Part shown: positions 46,697 through 58,712 of the stretch, piece after piece
How positions within the stretch are numbered: position 1 is the first letter of the stretch
Layout: each line of letters opens with the position of its first letter
Assembly: GCF_000182925.2 (NCBI RefSeq)
Contig: NC_026502.1
Location: forward strand, 4,340,001-4,404,000
Length of the DNA stretch: 64,000 nucleotides
Direction: 5' to 3'
Origin: Neurospora crassa OR74A
Taxonomy: Eukaryota; Ascomycota; Sordariomycetes; Sordariales; Sordariaceae
Notes under the pieces: model-generated
Databases searched by the model: none
What the model saw: only the letters and a program-made list of their open reading frames with translations
Told to the model about the DNA's origin: nothing
Position numbers and translations under genes: made by a program

Positions 46697-48109
46697 TCAC
46701 CACCTCCTCCTCCTTTCCCCTCCTCCTCCCCCTCCAACCTCAACCTCAACCGGAACACCTCCCACTCCCCCTCTCCCTCCCCCTCCAATCCCATACCCCA
46801 TCCCCATCCCCATCCCCATTTGCCCCCCACCAGGTCGCCCACCAGACGGTGCACTCATCTCAGCCAACACATCCCTCACAAGACAAATATCCTCCCACTC
46901 GTCATCCGTCCAAGTCTTGTTTCGTCCCCGTTCGATCCCCCAACCCCGCACGTTGCCTAAAATGTCGGCCAGGACGGCATCCACTTGGCTTTGCTTTTCG
47001 TAAAGAAGATGTTGGTCGGACTCGTGCGAGTGCGTGAGTGCCCATTGCTCGAGACGGAGTTCGAACATCCTGCGTAGGAGTTTGGTGGTGCGGCGGATGT
47101 CGGTTGCGGTTGGGGATTGGGACTGTTGTTGGGGTTGGGCTGAATGGGAGGAGGTGCGGTTCGCGAAGGAGTGTAGGTTGTGTAGAGGGTTGGAAGTGGA
47201 GGTGGATGTGGAGTGGGAAGAGCGGGAGTGAGGGGGAGGGGGAGAACCGCGCTCGGAAACGGGGTAGGGGGGTTGGACGGATGGCATGAGTTTGTGGAGG
47301 ACGTTGTGTTGTGGGGGATATTGTTGGCTTGTGGTTCTGTGTCTTGACGACGATAGGGGGTTACGGTGTTTGGCTTGGTCATGCTGCTGCTGCTGCTGCT
47401 GCTGCTGCTGAGCTTGGGGGTCCTGATGAACAGGTTGGCCGGGGTAGCGAGGCGAGTTTGGTTGTTGTTGATAGCCCGGAGATAGGCAGTGCGGGTGCTG
47501 GGATTGGGACAGATGATGGGGAGATGCGGGGCCGGGCGAAGTGGCGGCGGAGGACATGGTGGACATGGTTGTTACGCTGCTTCTCCCGAGACTGCTGTTG
47601 CTGCTTGTGCTGCCAAAGTTGCTCAGACTTAGGCGGGAACCGAGGCTGGCGCTGCGGCGGTCGCGATTGCTGCTGCCGTTTTGGGGATGGACAGCATCTT
47701 GAGGAGAAAGATTGCCGCTGCTTCGATCATGATGCTGGTAGTAGGCGTTCGGATCATGAGGATACTGAGGGTTCGGACCGGGTCTTGCCTGTGCAGGGAG
47801 GGACTTCCTGTGCTGGTGTCCATGTCCCTGATGCGATGGTGAATGATGGGGGTAGCCATTCCCGTAATCATTTGCTGGCAACTCAGAAATGGAACTCAAT
47901 CCAGGTGGCTGGCCATAGTTATTGGAGGCAAAGGCGGAGGAGCCATTTGGGGTGTAGGACTGGTAGCCTCCGTTGGTGGAGTAAATGCCGTTGGCGTTGA
48001 GGTCGTTGTCGTTGAAGTTGTCGGGGGTGATGGGCTGAGGTTGAAGGTTGGCGGAGGAGGACTTGGGCTTGAGTCCGAAGACTTTGCGGAGTTTTTCGGT
48101 GCCTCCCAT
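46697..48109 (-). CDS. Low-complexity polyQ protein of unknown function
   Basis: A single open frame of 470 codons with no intron needed. The N-terminus MGGTEKLRKVFGLKPKSSSA has Gly at position 2 followed by basic residues, a possible N-myristoylation and membrane-binding motif (inference). The middle is rich in Ser, Pro, His, Asn and Gln with a pure nine-Gln run. A more ordered helical block lies near the C-terminal side (TTKLLRRMFELRLEQWALTH, then WTDDEWEDICLVRDVLAEMS) and is probably the conserved domain. The tail is Gly/Met-rich (GQMGMGMGMGYGIGGGGRGG). I do not recognise the family. It is convergent with the Ede1-type gene. Confidence 0.7.
   Translation of the reverse strand: MGGTEKLRKVFGLKPKSSSANLQPQPITPDNFNDNDLNANGIYSTNGGYQSYTPNGSSAFASNNYGQPPGLSSISELPANDYGNGYPHHSPSHQGHGHQHRKSLPAQARPGPNPQYPHDPNAYYQHHDRSSGNLSPQDAVHPQNGSSNRDRRSASLGSRLSLSNFGSTSSNSSLGRSSVTTMSTMSSAATSPGPASPHHLSQSQHPHCLSPGYQQQPNSPRYPGQPVHQDPQAQQQQQQQQQHDQAKHRNPLSSSRHRTTSQQYPPQHNVLHKLMPSVQPPYPVSERGSPPPPHSRSSHSTSTSTSNPLHNLHSFANRTSSHSAQPQQQSQSPTATDIRRTTKLLRRMFELRLEQWALTHSHESDQHLLYEKQSQVDAVLADILGNVRGWGIERGRNKTWTDDEWEDICLVRDVLAEMSAPSGGRPGGGQMGMGMGMGYGIGGGGRGGVGGVPVEVEVGGGGGGERRRRW
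47384..47410 (-). repeat. CAG repeat encoding nine Gln
   Basis: Tandem GCT/CTG triplets on the plus strand read as CAG on the coding minus strand, giving the polyQ run of the overlapping gene. Confidence 0.85.
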
Positions 48110-49609
48110 GACTGTGCGCTAGAGATAGCTAGGTACTGTTGTTTGGATTATGGATTTGGTTGGCGCGGAAAATGTGAGTGTCGTGGTGGCTTCTTGAGTG
48201 TTTTCTGATGACTCAAGTGGCGAAGCGTAAATAATGTGGGATGTCTTCCACGGGTGTATTCGGCACAATCCTCTGTGCCTCTGGAAGCTTGGGATAGCAA
48301 ACTGAACTCAGAGCGAGGCGTAGAGGTAACTGTTGAGATTGGTTCTAGTTTGGATGATCAGTTCAAGATTTGCAGAAGGAAGAGAGTTTAGAACGCATAT
48401 CAGAAATTCAGCTTACACAGGGTCAGGTCCAGAAGTCCACAGGATTCCTATATCCTAACGCTAAAGAGATGAGGATGAGAAAAAAACTAAGTTTTCTGAA
48501 ATTAGCACACATCAAAAGGTTGGAGGCTTGTCATAATCAACGCGTCCAACGTGAACTTGACCGTCACTCTTCATGGTGGCAGAACACAACAATAAAGCAT
48601 CACAGCCAGCCGCTTCCCACTTCCCTTCTCGTTAACCATAAAGCAGCCACCAACATAGCCTCAGGCACTCACATTCCATCTTTGGCTTCAGTCCACCCGA
48701 CTTGGCTTTTCGCCCACGGCCTATGTACTGACCTTGGCACAGCACTCCTGGCCCTGGGCGCTTTTGCAGAACACCACCACCATCAGGATCATGACCACCA
48801 CCTCATCCTGTAAGCTGTCGGCTTTAACCCGTATCCGTCCTGGCTCGGCGCACAGCCGGGTGAGTTGGCAATGCACATACATTTCATGAAGAAAGCCTCG
48901 CCTTGTTCGCATTGCATTGGACGAGTGTCCAGTCAAGTTCCGGCATGGATCGGATATGTGCTATGAATAAAGTGGTGGTGTGCAGCTTCTGGTCAAGGTC
49001 TCTTAATGTATTGGCTTTTATAGACGCACTGTGCTAGCTCGGCTGTGGTCTGGGAGCGAATGAATGAAGAGGATGTGATGAGTGTGGCTTGCATTCGTTA
49101 GCTCGTAGAGTCTCATTGGGTTTTCTGGCTACCTCTAGACTCTGATATTGAACAGTAGTGTATTGGAACCGCAGTTTATTCGAATGAGGAAAAGGGAAAT
49201 GTGATTGTGGTGGAAGATGGGATGGGAAGGGGTGGAAGGGCTGAGGTCTTGGCTATCAACCTGGCGTCTCGCAGAGCATCCCGAAAAGTGAATGGGTGTG
49301 CAAATGGTGTTATTGGCAGGCAACTTGTAGTTACAATGTTTCCGATGCTTATGGATGGAAGTACCTATCGATGGCAGGATGAAGAGCAGGGTTGAAATGC
49401 GAACAGGAAGCTTCCTTACAGAACGGGTACCATTCTCCAGTGCGGATTTCCGAGCAGTGTCTGTTGATGCAGTGGTATCATTGCAAAAATCCAGATTGAA
49501 GAGCTCAGATGAACGTAGAAGGTATCTCTTGCCAATATCACCACCTGGTTTTCCATCGTAAACTCCAGCTCCGTCAGACTTCCGTTCTCTTCATCAACAT
49601 TGTGCTTCA
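48110..49609. other. Intergenic region, no supported gene
   Basis: About 1.5 kb upstream of the polyQ gene and downstream of the Hsp70-like gene. A 147-codon plus-strand frame (48370-48813) ends in a His-rich stretch but has no other sign of being a gene. Confidence 0.45.
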
Positions 49610-52089
49610 TCACGCGGAGATATCAGATTCCCCTAACGGCACCTCCGCGCTCGCCAACACCTTCCCGCCACTCGTGATCTTAACCTCACACTTCTCCGTA
49701 ACGTGAATCTCCACCTTGACCCAAAATTTATAAAACTTTCCAGCATCCTTATTCGTAAACTCGCTTCTATTCGTGTCTGGGATTTTGGTTAAGTTGCACT
49801 TGAGCGTGACCACTGTGTCTCGGCCTATCTCACTGTCAGTTATGGTTCTACAAGAAGGGCGATAACAGACCAGCGAAGCAGAAATCGCATAAATGGAATG
49901 AAGGAGATAACGACGAACCTTTGTTCACAGCAGCAAATCTCGTCGGTGGCTCATCAGCACTCGACGCAACAAATACCACCTCTCTAAAGACCTCCGGCGG
50001 CGGCGGTGGAGGCATGATGTTACCACCACCCCGTTTGTCAAATCGCTGCGACACCGACCCTGGATTCTGTGCTAGAGCTCTCCCAGTCCCATTTTGAGCA
50101 GGAAAGTGAGCAGCCCGCATACTCCAATGGCAATCATACGTCGATACCATGGGCTTCCCAGGGAACAGGGCGTCCCCTTTGTTGATGAACCACCGAATCT
50201 GATCCGTCGCCCACTTGACTCCTTCCACATCCACATCGACTTCTGACGGCCGATGGGAATTGTAAGGGGCATATTGCGTGCGGACTTTGATGCCGTAGTG
50301 CCGCGGGCAGGGACGGATAATTGGGGGCAGCGAGGTGTGAACCCCAAGGGATTTGATGATAGCGCCTCGCGTGACGGCGGACCAGCAGTCATCGCCGCGG
50401 TCGACCTGAATACTGCTGGTCATACCCCAGGCTTTGACGCGCTCGTAGAGGTAGGGGGAGCGGCCGAAGCCCCCGGAAAGAAAAATCTTGCGGATTTTGA
50501 GCTTTTGGATGACTTGAATGTGAGTGGCTGCTTGACTGATGAGAACGAGAGTTTTGTCGACGGAGTGTTTGAACATGGTTTTCAGGTCGTCACTGATGTT
50601 GTCAGTATGAACTCCCTCAGGCTGTTAAGAACTGGTCACACTTACACAGTGATCTTGATCGCACCATTCATGATTCCCCGCTCTTCATCATCTGTTGTAC
50701 CGATTCCTCGGGGCAACTGAATGGGAAACCCGAGCTTCTGATCCTTGCCATCGAACTGATGCTTGATTCCCTCAAATCTCCCATGTAGCATGCGCAGCTT
50801 TGGTTTGATGATGGAGTGTCCTCCCGTCGCTTGGTCTTGTGCATCAGTTTCAATCAGCTTCTCCCAGTCTTCCGGGCCCAGCTTTTGTTCGATGAATTGC
50901 TCAAAAGCTCGATCAATACATGTAGCTCCGCAGTTGTCGCCTATCGGGTAGCCAATTTGTTCAAGCTTGAACTGCTTCTGGTCGAGATCGAGGCTTACAA
51001 CTTTATAGGAGGCCAAGTCCTGGTTTTGTGAGATTGCGAAGATGTGAAAGGATGAGAAGGAGGACGTACAACAGTGCCACCACCAGCATCGACGACGATG
51101 AAGCAGTCATTCTTGCGAAAGTTAACACGATCCTCGCGCAGTGCTTCTCGTAGGGTATAGTGGGCGCAGGCTTCGGGTTCGGAAACGAAGGAAAAGTTGC
51201 GGATTTTGGGAAAGAGATCGGCCTTGAAGGCGGCGCGGACGGCGCGATATGTTGAGTTTAGGGCTTTGTCGGACCATTTCTGTTGGCGTCAGTCTGGAGG
51301 CTTGCAAAGGTGACCGTTCCTTTTTTGACTTACAGCAGGATGTGTAATGACCATGTCGATGGGGATATTGTCGGCAACCCTTCTTCCAACTTGGGTACAA
51401 ATCTCTTCCAGAGTCTGCTCAGCAATGTTGTCGAGATAGTCCTTGACAATATCCTCTGGCTCCTTGGCCAAGTGCCGTGGAATATCATTTCTGATGACAG
51501 CATCTTCGCTCAAGTCAAGCAACCGCATTCCCCAGAGAGTCTCAGCTAATGTTCGTAGCTCAGCACTTCGACCCCTAGTCTCTTCCAGCTCCAGCTTGGT
51601 CCATTTGAGGACTCGGGAGTTGTCATCAATGTCGTACCCCCATTGCCGGCACCCCTTGGGCGAAGGTGAGTACGAGATCTCCGAAGGGACTTTCTCCGAT
51701 TCATGTGTTGGCCATCCTTGGAGCACCCGTATGTCATCGGCAAGAGCATCAAGGTCCTGATCCTTTTGCCTCGAAGCGACAGAGAGATAGGCAATCCCGC
51801 TAAAGGTTGTTCCGTAGTCAAGGGCAACGACCATGCGCGTCTCTGGTGTGGGAATGTTTGCCGAGGAGAAATTGGGAAACCGGGGGGGACTATCGGTTCT
51901 TGATGACGTTGCCGCCTCGTTCAGGAGAGCATCTTGGGGATCATCGTAGGCATCCCACTCATCAACCTCGTCCTCGCTTCTTCTTGTTGATATGGGCGAG
52001 ACCTCTCTCTTTGGAGTACCCGGAAAAGCTGGGGAGACGGAAATAGAGATGGGCGGGGGAGGGGGAGGGCGAGTCGGGAGAGAGGCCAT
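49610..52089 (-). CDS. Hsp70-family (HSPA12-like) actin-fold ATPase
   Basis: Five exons (52089-51334, 51279-51070, 51019-50646, 50592-49919, 49824-49610; introns of 54, 50, 53 and 94 bp) join in frame to 742 residues. After a Pro-rich, disordered N-terminus of about 85 residues comes the phosphate-1 motif VVALDYGTTFSGIAYLS (about 87-103). Then come IDMVITHPA, the phosphate-2 motif CFIVVDAGGGTV and the adenosine-site motif KIFLSGGFGRSPYLYERVK. These define the Hsp70/actin nucleotide-binding fold. The canonical substrate-binding domain is absent; instead a beta-rich tail follows. This matches HSPA12-type proteins that are numerous in filamentous fungi. Chaperone activity cannot be assumed. The start chosen is the Met directly before the Pro-rich region; an in-frame Met at 52206 is an alternative. 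Confidence 0.88.
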
Positions 52090-53054
52090 GTTGACTTGTT
52101 GGTTCCTTCGGTACCGATATGTCGCGGTAGTAGGTACACTTTGGTTTCCTTGGGGTTCATGGAATTTGCAGACCGAGTCTGCAACTTGTCGAAGAAAGTG
52201 CAGCACAGTTATGACCTCTTCAAGCGTTCAGTCGACAGTGATGCTCTGAAATCACATCACAATCGTATCCTTTCCTACCAAACGGTGGACCAGCTTCAGC
52301 CCTTCCCCCTCGTGGCTGCGCGTACCCAAACCAACCCCATCTCGTTCTCGTTGCTCTCAGCAACTGTGAATTGCCGTCCAGTCAAGATACCATCCATCGA
52401 GTCCGCGCTATACATGCCGAATTGACTGCTGTAAGAGCACCGACAAGCAAGGCTGAGGTGTCATTTCCATGTGGTTGCACAAGCGCTGCGTCGAATTGGG
52501 ATCGCAGGTTGGCGAGGGCTGGTTGAGAATGCCCAGGTGGCGTCGACTAGTGATTTTTTGCAGGATCCCAAACCGCCAAAGATCACAGATCAGCCGATGT
52601 TGTGGGCACCAGAAAGTACCGCGAGGTCTTCAGCTCTTGCTAAGCACTGTGCTTCTCCGAATGGATTGACTGGGCGGTTGGGGACGATGAGGTGTGGTGG
52701 CATGAGAAGCTTTCAGCTGCGGGGTCCGAATATTTGGAGAAAGAGTGACTGACCGAGGACAAGACAACACAGGACAGGATGAGCCACCCACACTCCGAAA
52801 GAGACGCTGGAGCTGGACGAGACTGCGGAAATGGCAACTGAAGTGTTCAATCACATTGCCAGAAATGCTGTGTGCGGTGTTGTTGCGTCTCCAACTGTTT
52901 AGTGTACACGGCGAAAGAAGGACGGGACCAAAAAGAAACATACGCACTCGTGAGATGTCAACGTTCCAGAAAGTTAACCGAAACACTGTCAAGCTTCACA
53001 TATTCCGGTGATCCCATACACTCCCTTAGACACTCTATAGGTACCTTATGAACC
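52090..53054. other. Divergent promoter region
   Basis: About 965 bp between the starts of the Hsp70-like gene and the large coiled-coil gene. No coding frame of note; no clear heat-shock element array seen. Confidence 0.5.
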
Positions 53055-56000
53055 ATGAGTTTCACTCTACCTCGATTCAAGCTGGGAAAGAGCGCCAGAA
53101 AGAAGACAGACCGTGACGGCAACGGATCTGGTTCTCATGACGGGAAACATCATTCCATCGACGTGCTCCTGCGCCACGACCTTAAGCAACTGAGCAAACT
53201 CAGGGCCGAGCAACTAGAAGGGTATTCCAAAGAAGACCTTGAATCCCTCCCACTGGACCGACGTCAAGTCCTCCCTGCCGAAGTCCTCTCCACACTGAAC
53301 CCCCGAGCTCTAAATCAACTACCGGGCAAAACCATCGCCAAACTGTCTACTGCTGCACAGATCACACTTTCTCCATGGGCTCTGGCTAGAATACCCATAA
53401 GTACCCTAGCTACGATCGATTCAGACGTCCTCTTTTGCGCCTTGCCCGTCCTTGGTTCGGATGATCTTCGTGTACTGAAGAAGGCCATCCACCAAATCGG
53501 CCACGACAAGCTGAGGCAACTTCCACCTGATGTGATCAGAAGACTGCCTTTTGAGCTACCGTCTGAGCCACTGCAACTTCCACTTCAATGGCGGGAGTCT
53601 TCCATGATCTCGCCCGAGAAGTCATTACCGCCTGATCCGCCCCGGACCTCGACACATAGCCTTGGAGTGCCATCTGAAAACCTCTATTCAGATGCCCGCC
53701 ATGACCGACCAAGCTATGAGCAGCCAAGTGTGGTGCCCCCAAATGCTCACTACAACCCTGCCAATGTCGACACATCAATCTTCTCTTCTTCAGCCGACCG
53801 GTCATACACAAGTCCGCCGTCTCCAGCTCATACAGTTCCAGGGCGGAGCAGCCCAAATACTGTCAGGTCATCTGCCACTGTGCAAGCAACGGCATACCCT
53901 CCAAGAGCCTCGGATCACAGGCTATCGTATGCACCGAGAAGGAACAGTAGTGTTTCCAGGGGGTCACATATTCGGGCACGTTCATCCAGCCGCGGTCCTA
54001 GACCGGATCGAAATCAGGAGTACCAGGCCTATACACCAGGTTCGGTGAAATTCGCCGAGCTTGGCCCCATCGAGTTCGCAGACCTCTCTAGAGATGCCTC
54101 TGAGCTGGGACCCTCAACACCACCGCCAAGATCGAGCTCTCGCCTCGAAAATCTTTCCGTTTCGGAGCATATCAAGCGAGCAGAGAGTTGGAATGACAAA
54201 TCTCAAGAGTTCCCGCGAACAGAGGCTCCAAGGGTATCTCGAGAGATCATTCCCAAAGAAGATTCCAGATCCATGTCTCCAACCTCGACCTCAACCTCAT
54301 CAAGCCCAGACGTAGCCTCTTCTGCCAAACGCAAGCTTCGGGCTGCTCAGGGAAACACATCATCGAGCGCAAACGATGACGCCGACTCAAATTACAAACA
54401 CCAAGTAATCCAGGATCATACAATCAGCGAGCTCAAAGCGGAAAACAAAAGGCTTAATGACCAGCTTATCGATGTCAAAGCCGACCACAAAGCGCTCCTG
54501 AATCGTCTGACCAAGTACCTGGACGACAAAGACCATAGTAAAAGGCACACAGGTGACCCCATCGGCGTGGTAATTACTTACTGCGAGGAGCTCTGCAAAG
54601 AGCGTAAGAAGATTGCCAAAGAAAACAAGGACCGGGAAGATGATTATCTGCGTGAAAAGATGCATCGCCAGGAGGTGGAGGATCTAGTCGACGAGAAGTC
54701 TCGGCAGTTGCGGGTTGCTGAAGATGACCTCCGTGGTCTGCAAAGCAAAGTCAAGGAGTACAGCCGGCGAGCCACCGAGCTTGAAGCCCGAGAAAGCTCC
54801 CTCCGCAACAACCTCAGCCGTCTCGAGCGCGAAAATAAGGAGCTCCATAAGCGCTGTGAGAACCAGAAGGTGCTTTCCGAGGCTGCTATTAAGAGGGTCC
54901 AGCGGGAGAATGAGGACAACGTGGCCCAGCTGCGCCAGATCGCAGCGGACCATGTCTCTCAAATGCGCGCCCAAAAAGAAGAATACGCCCAAAAGATGCA
55001 AGACCAACGGATGTACTACGAGGGCCAAGTCAAGTCCCTTCACCAACAACTAGCCGGCCAGTCCCAATCCCACGAGACGCAGCTAGCCCAGGCGACCGAA
55101 GACTTGCAAGACACCATCGATAACCTCCGCTCGCAGCACACCGAGGAACTCAGCCGCATGGAAAGCGCCTTTAGCGAACAAATCGCTGCCCTCCAAACCG
55201 CTCATAGCCAACAGATTGCTGCGCAGCAGAAAAAGCACGAGCAGGATATCCAGCGCCTGAACAAGAAACACGCGCGCAACGTCGTTGATCTTCGAGAAAA
55301 GGTGCAGAGCTTGGAGAACGACTTGGTCGGAAACAACGATGATTTCCGTCCTGCCACTGACGACAGTCTGAAGATTCAGTATCGCCAGTTGAAACTGTGT
55401 ATCGATATGGTGACTGAGCCCATCAACTTGGGCATCAGCGGGGTACCGCGGAACCTGGGGAAGCTGGATCCGACGAGGTTCTTGGAGAGGGAGGGCAAGA
55501 ATCAATTGCGTTTCTTGCTGAGGAGCGTGGTCTGGCAGAAAATTGTCGAGGGTTTCTTTTCCGAGCCGTTTGGGTTTGGGGCGTTGGGGAAGGGAGAAGG
55601 GAGGGAGGTGTTGAGGGGGGTGGTGGAGGGGTGGAGGGGGTTGTGTGGTTATGATGACGGGTCTTTGTCGAATGGAAAGATGGGTAAGTCCAACACATTT
55701 CCGTCCTTAGTCATTTTCGTCGTGAAATGGCAATACTGAAACCAGCCGACACAGCATCCCGATCGACAACAACAGACACTGAACTCCTCACCCCTTTCTT
55801 CCATTCCCGCGAAGCCAACAAATGGCGCTCCGCCACCTTCCAGTCCATTCTCATGACCGTGGCCCCTCCTTCCTCCTCTATGTCCGGCAGCAAATCCAGC
55901 TCCCGAAAAGGCCAGCAAGCAGGAGCACCCAGCCCTAGGGGCACCCCTGGACCTCCAGAGCATCCCATTGCCACGCCTTACTATACCAACATCAACCAAG

Positions 56001-56374
56001 TCCAATCGCAAATCGTTGCCCTTCTCTCTTCCATTTGCTCCGAACCCTTGTCATCCGAGGTCCAATCCAAGGTATCCGAGCTGGCCCGCCAAGCTGGAGA
56101 ATTGGCCCTCCAATTCGGAGCCCAACGGGCGCAGCTGGGGTTGGAGGTGCCCAAGAGGGGAGAGCAAGTGAAGATTGGCACAGAGTCGGGGTGGGTGGAT
56201 TGCGAAGACGGCGATTCTTTCGGCGGGAGAAGGGGGGTGGAGGTGGAGGTTGACTTGTGTGTGAGCCCGAAGGTGTATAGAGTAGGAGATATGGACGGGA
56301 GGAACATGGGGGATAAGAAGGGGGCAAAAGTGAAGGCAATTGTTGCTGGTGAGGTTTATCCTAGGCGATCGTAG
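53055..56374 (+). CDS. Large coiled-coil protein of unknown function, fungal type
   Basis: Exon 1 (53055-55683) and exon 2 (55776-56374) join to about 1075 residues. The acceptor at 55775 (AACAG) is preferred, but one at 55754 (CACAG) keeps the same frame and would add seven residues. The N-terminus is basic (RFKLGKSARKKTDR), followed by a helical Leu-rich region (about 28-175). A long Ser/Pro-rich disordered stretch comes next. Residues about 450-770 form a strong coiled coil (for example SRRATELEARESSLRNNLSR). The C-terminal part is globular: QLKLCIDMVTEPINLGISGV, a Trp-containing helix (LRFLLRSVVWQKIVEGFFSE) and ANKWRSATFQSILMTVAPPS. No catalytic motif is visible. The layout resembles structural or tethering proteins, but no family was recognised. 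Confidence 0.72.
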
Positions 56375-56470
56375 GGCTGGTGACGAGATGGGTGGGGTGA
56401 GCATAGAAAGGGGAAAGCAGCAGAGGAAATCCACATAAATTCAAGTTTGGTTGCATTGATGTTGACCAAG

Positions 56471-56493
56471 AAAAAAAAAAAAAAAAAAAAAAA
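56471..56493 (+). repeat. Poly-A tract (23 A)
   Basis: Twenty-three consecutive A about 100 bp after the coiled-coil gene stop, between two convergent genes. Length may be approximate. Confidence 0.8.
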
Positions 56494-56628
56494 CACAACG
56501 CAGAGTATCAAGCATAGTGTTCTCATTCCAATCATCGTAACATCGTTGTGCCCCCCAAATCCCCCAAACACCAAAACACCAACCCTAATATCACAACCAA
56601 GCCAAATACTTACCTCCCCCCACGTACC

Positions 56629-57609
56629 CTACATCAACCCCCCACTCAACAACACACTCTGCCCCGTCATGTACCCCGTCTTCACCAGCATCTCCACCAC
56701 ATTCCCCACCTCGTCCGTCGTCCCCAGCCTTCCAACAGGAATATTCTTGACATCTCCCGGCGTTCCCTCCACGAACTTGGCATCCGGAATCATGCCCGTC
56801 TCCCCAATCATGGCCGGCGCAACATCATTAACCGTGATGCCCTGGCCGGCGTGCTTCCTGGCTAGGTTCTTCATCAAGCCTTGCAACCCCGCCTTGGAAG
56901 CAGCGTAATGACATCCGTTGATCCCACCGCCTTGGGCAGCAATGGAGGAGACGAAGATGATGCGGCCCCAGTTGCGCTGGATCATGTGCGGGAGGGAGAG
57001 CTTGCAGAGGAGGAAGGACGAGCGGAGGTTGATGTTGAGCATCTTGTCGAACTCGTCGAGGCTGATGTCTAAAATGCTGGGGATGCGTCTGCCATAACCG
57101 GCGTTGCTGATGAGGATGTCGGGGCCGGACTGGCCGTGCAGGTCCTGGAGCTGGGTAAAGAGGAGTTGGATGTCGGCTGGCGAGGACAAGTCGCATTTGT
57201 GGGTAGAAAAGGGCAGCGGATTAGGGTTGGCGGTGGTACGATTGAGGGAAAGGGCTGGGCCGTGGGCGGTTTGGCCGTTGGTGAAGGCTTCGTAGAGTTC
57301 TTGCTCCAGGGCCTGCAGCTTCTCGGGGGAAGAAGAATAGGTGAGGGCGAGGTGGGCGCCGAGAGACCACAGGCGGCGGGCTACGGCAGCGCCGATGCTA
57401 AACGAAAGGGGTGAGTCAACTGTGAGTGCTGTGAAGTAGGCAACAACACCACAACAGGCGAGACATTGACACTTGTCTGGAGTGGTGATGGCTTCCCATT
57501 TCGCCTGATGTCGAGAAAGATGGTTAGAGGAGCAAGGTGAGATTTACCCTCCGGAGGCGCCTGTGATCAGGACGAGCTTGCCCTTGACTTCGTTGTCAAC
57601 TTGGGCCAT
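56629..57609 (-). CDS. Short-chain dehydrogenase/reductase, 3-oxoacyl-ACP reductase-like
   Basis: Exon 1 (57609-57548) and exon 2 (57397-56629), separated by a 150-bp intron, give 276 residues. The junction completes the cofactor motif TGASGGIG (about residues 16-23), split after the second Gly. Downstream are the NAG motif (ILISNAGYGRR), the catalytic Ser region (FVSSIAAQGGG) and YAASK with Tyr185 and Lys189. The end TGQSVLLSGGLM is typical of classical FabG-like SDRs. It should be NAD(P)(H)-dependent; the substrate cannot be told. An insert of about 25 residues after ALTYSSSPEKLQALEQ is longer than usual. No targeting peptide is evident. Confidence 0.93.
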
Positions 57610-58712
57610 GGCGTGACTGCAGTGAGGACCTCGCTCTGAGGACTTCGTTGGCAATCAAGATGAGGGGGAAATGAGCGTGGGACAGTCGAGGCAAGAGCGA
57701 CAGAAGTGAATCCAGTGAGACGAACTGGACATCTGAAGAGAAGACAAAGATGATAAGTAGAGGAGGAAGTAGTCGTCGACTTGACAACGGGCCTCGCCTT
57801 CCTTTTATACGCTTTCCGCTTGGAACATGTCTCCATGACTGAGTGGCTGCTGCCTGGACTTGCGTCACTGGTTAAACCACGTGCTCGCCATCAATCATGC
57901 TCACATTGAGCTACTTGGATGTAAGTAACCATGAGAGTGATCGCAGGTCATGTTGTTGGTGTGAGAAGAGGAAGAGGAGAGGAAGAGGAGAGGAAGAGGT
58001 CGACTGCGGAGAAGCAGCCACCAATCAGCGAGGATAAGAATTGTCCAATCACATCCCAGGCCGGGATCAAATGCGGACAAGAGCCGGTAGGCATAGTCCC
58101 CGCTTCCGACCCCGCCCCGCCCGACTCCAACGGCCGTTCCGTGGGGGCCATATATAGACTTTGGCAGGTGTGAGCGAAACTGTTTCCACCGGATACCGGA
58201 TCGGTGATCAACAGACGGCATTGGCAGGCTCGGAGCGGACCTCTTGACAAGACAGATTCGTTCCTCTGATTCTTCTTGGCAGGTTCTCATCTGCGCAACT
58301 TGTTTCACAAATCAGCTCAGAATTCCACAAACACCAACGAATATTGCAATTCTTCATTGCCCTTGCGGGTTTTTGGGTATTCCAAGGCTTGGCCAAAGAG
58401 GTTCTCACCAAACGGGAAACCACGCTTTGGTTTTTTTACCATCATATCAGTCAGATCAGTCATCCAACCACTGACACATTCCTGGCATTCACATTTCCAG
58501 TCAGGACTTGGCACCAGTCAATGACTCTGTCATAAAACTGTTAGAGAAATTGCCGTGAGCGCTGTGTCTGCTCGTTCTCTTACATAAGTCGAGTCTTCTC
58601 GGCAGCCCAAGGTTCCAACTTTGTTGACCAACATCAAAACCCAAGAGGTTTCCCCAATACCTCTCTCCCGTCTAACTTGCAATCAAATCTGCAATCAACA
58701 CCAACCACAAAA
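57610..58712. other. Divergent promoter region
   Basis: About 1.1 kb between the SDR and GNAT starts. It contains an imperfect purine repeat of GGAAGAGGAGA type (57965-58000) and no supported gene. Confidence 0.5.

Noticed and set aside
48370-48813. A 147-codon plus-strand frame ending in a His-rich stretch
   Set aside because: No homology recognised and atypical codon use; probably promoter DNA of the polyQ gene.
57965-58000. Purine repeat (GGAAGAGGAGA-like) as a CRISPR-like or regulatory array
   Set aside because: Simple low-complexity sequence without regular spacers.
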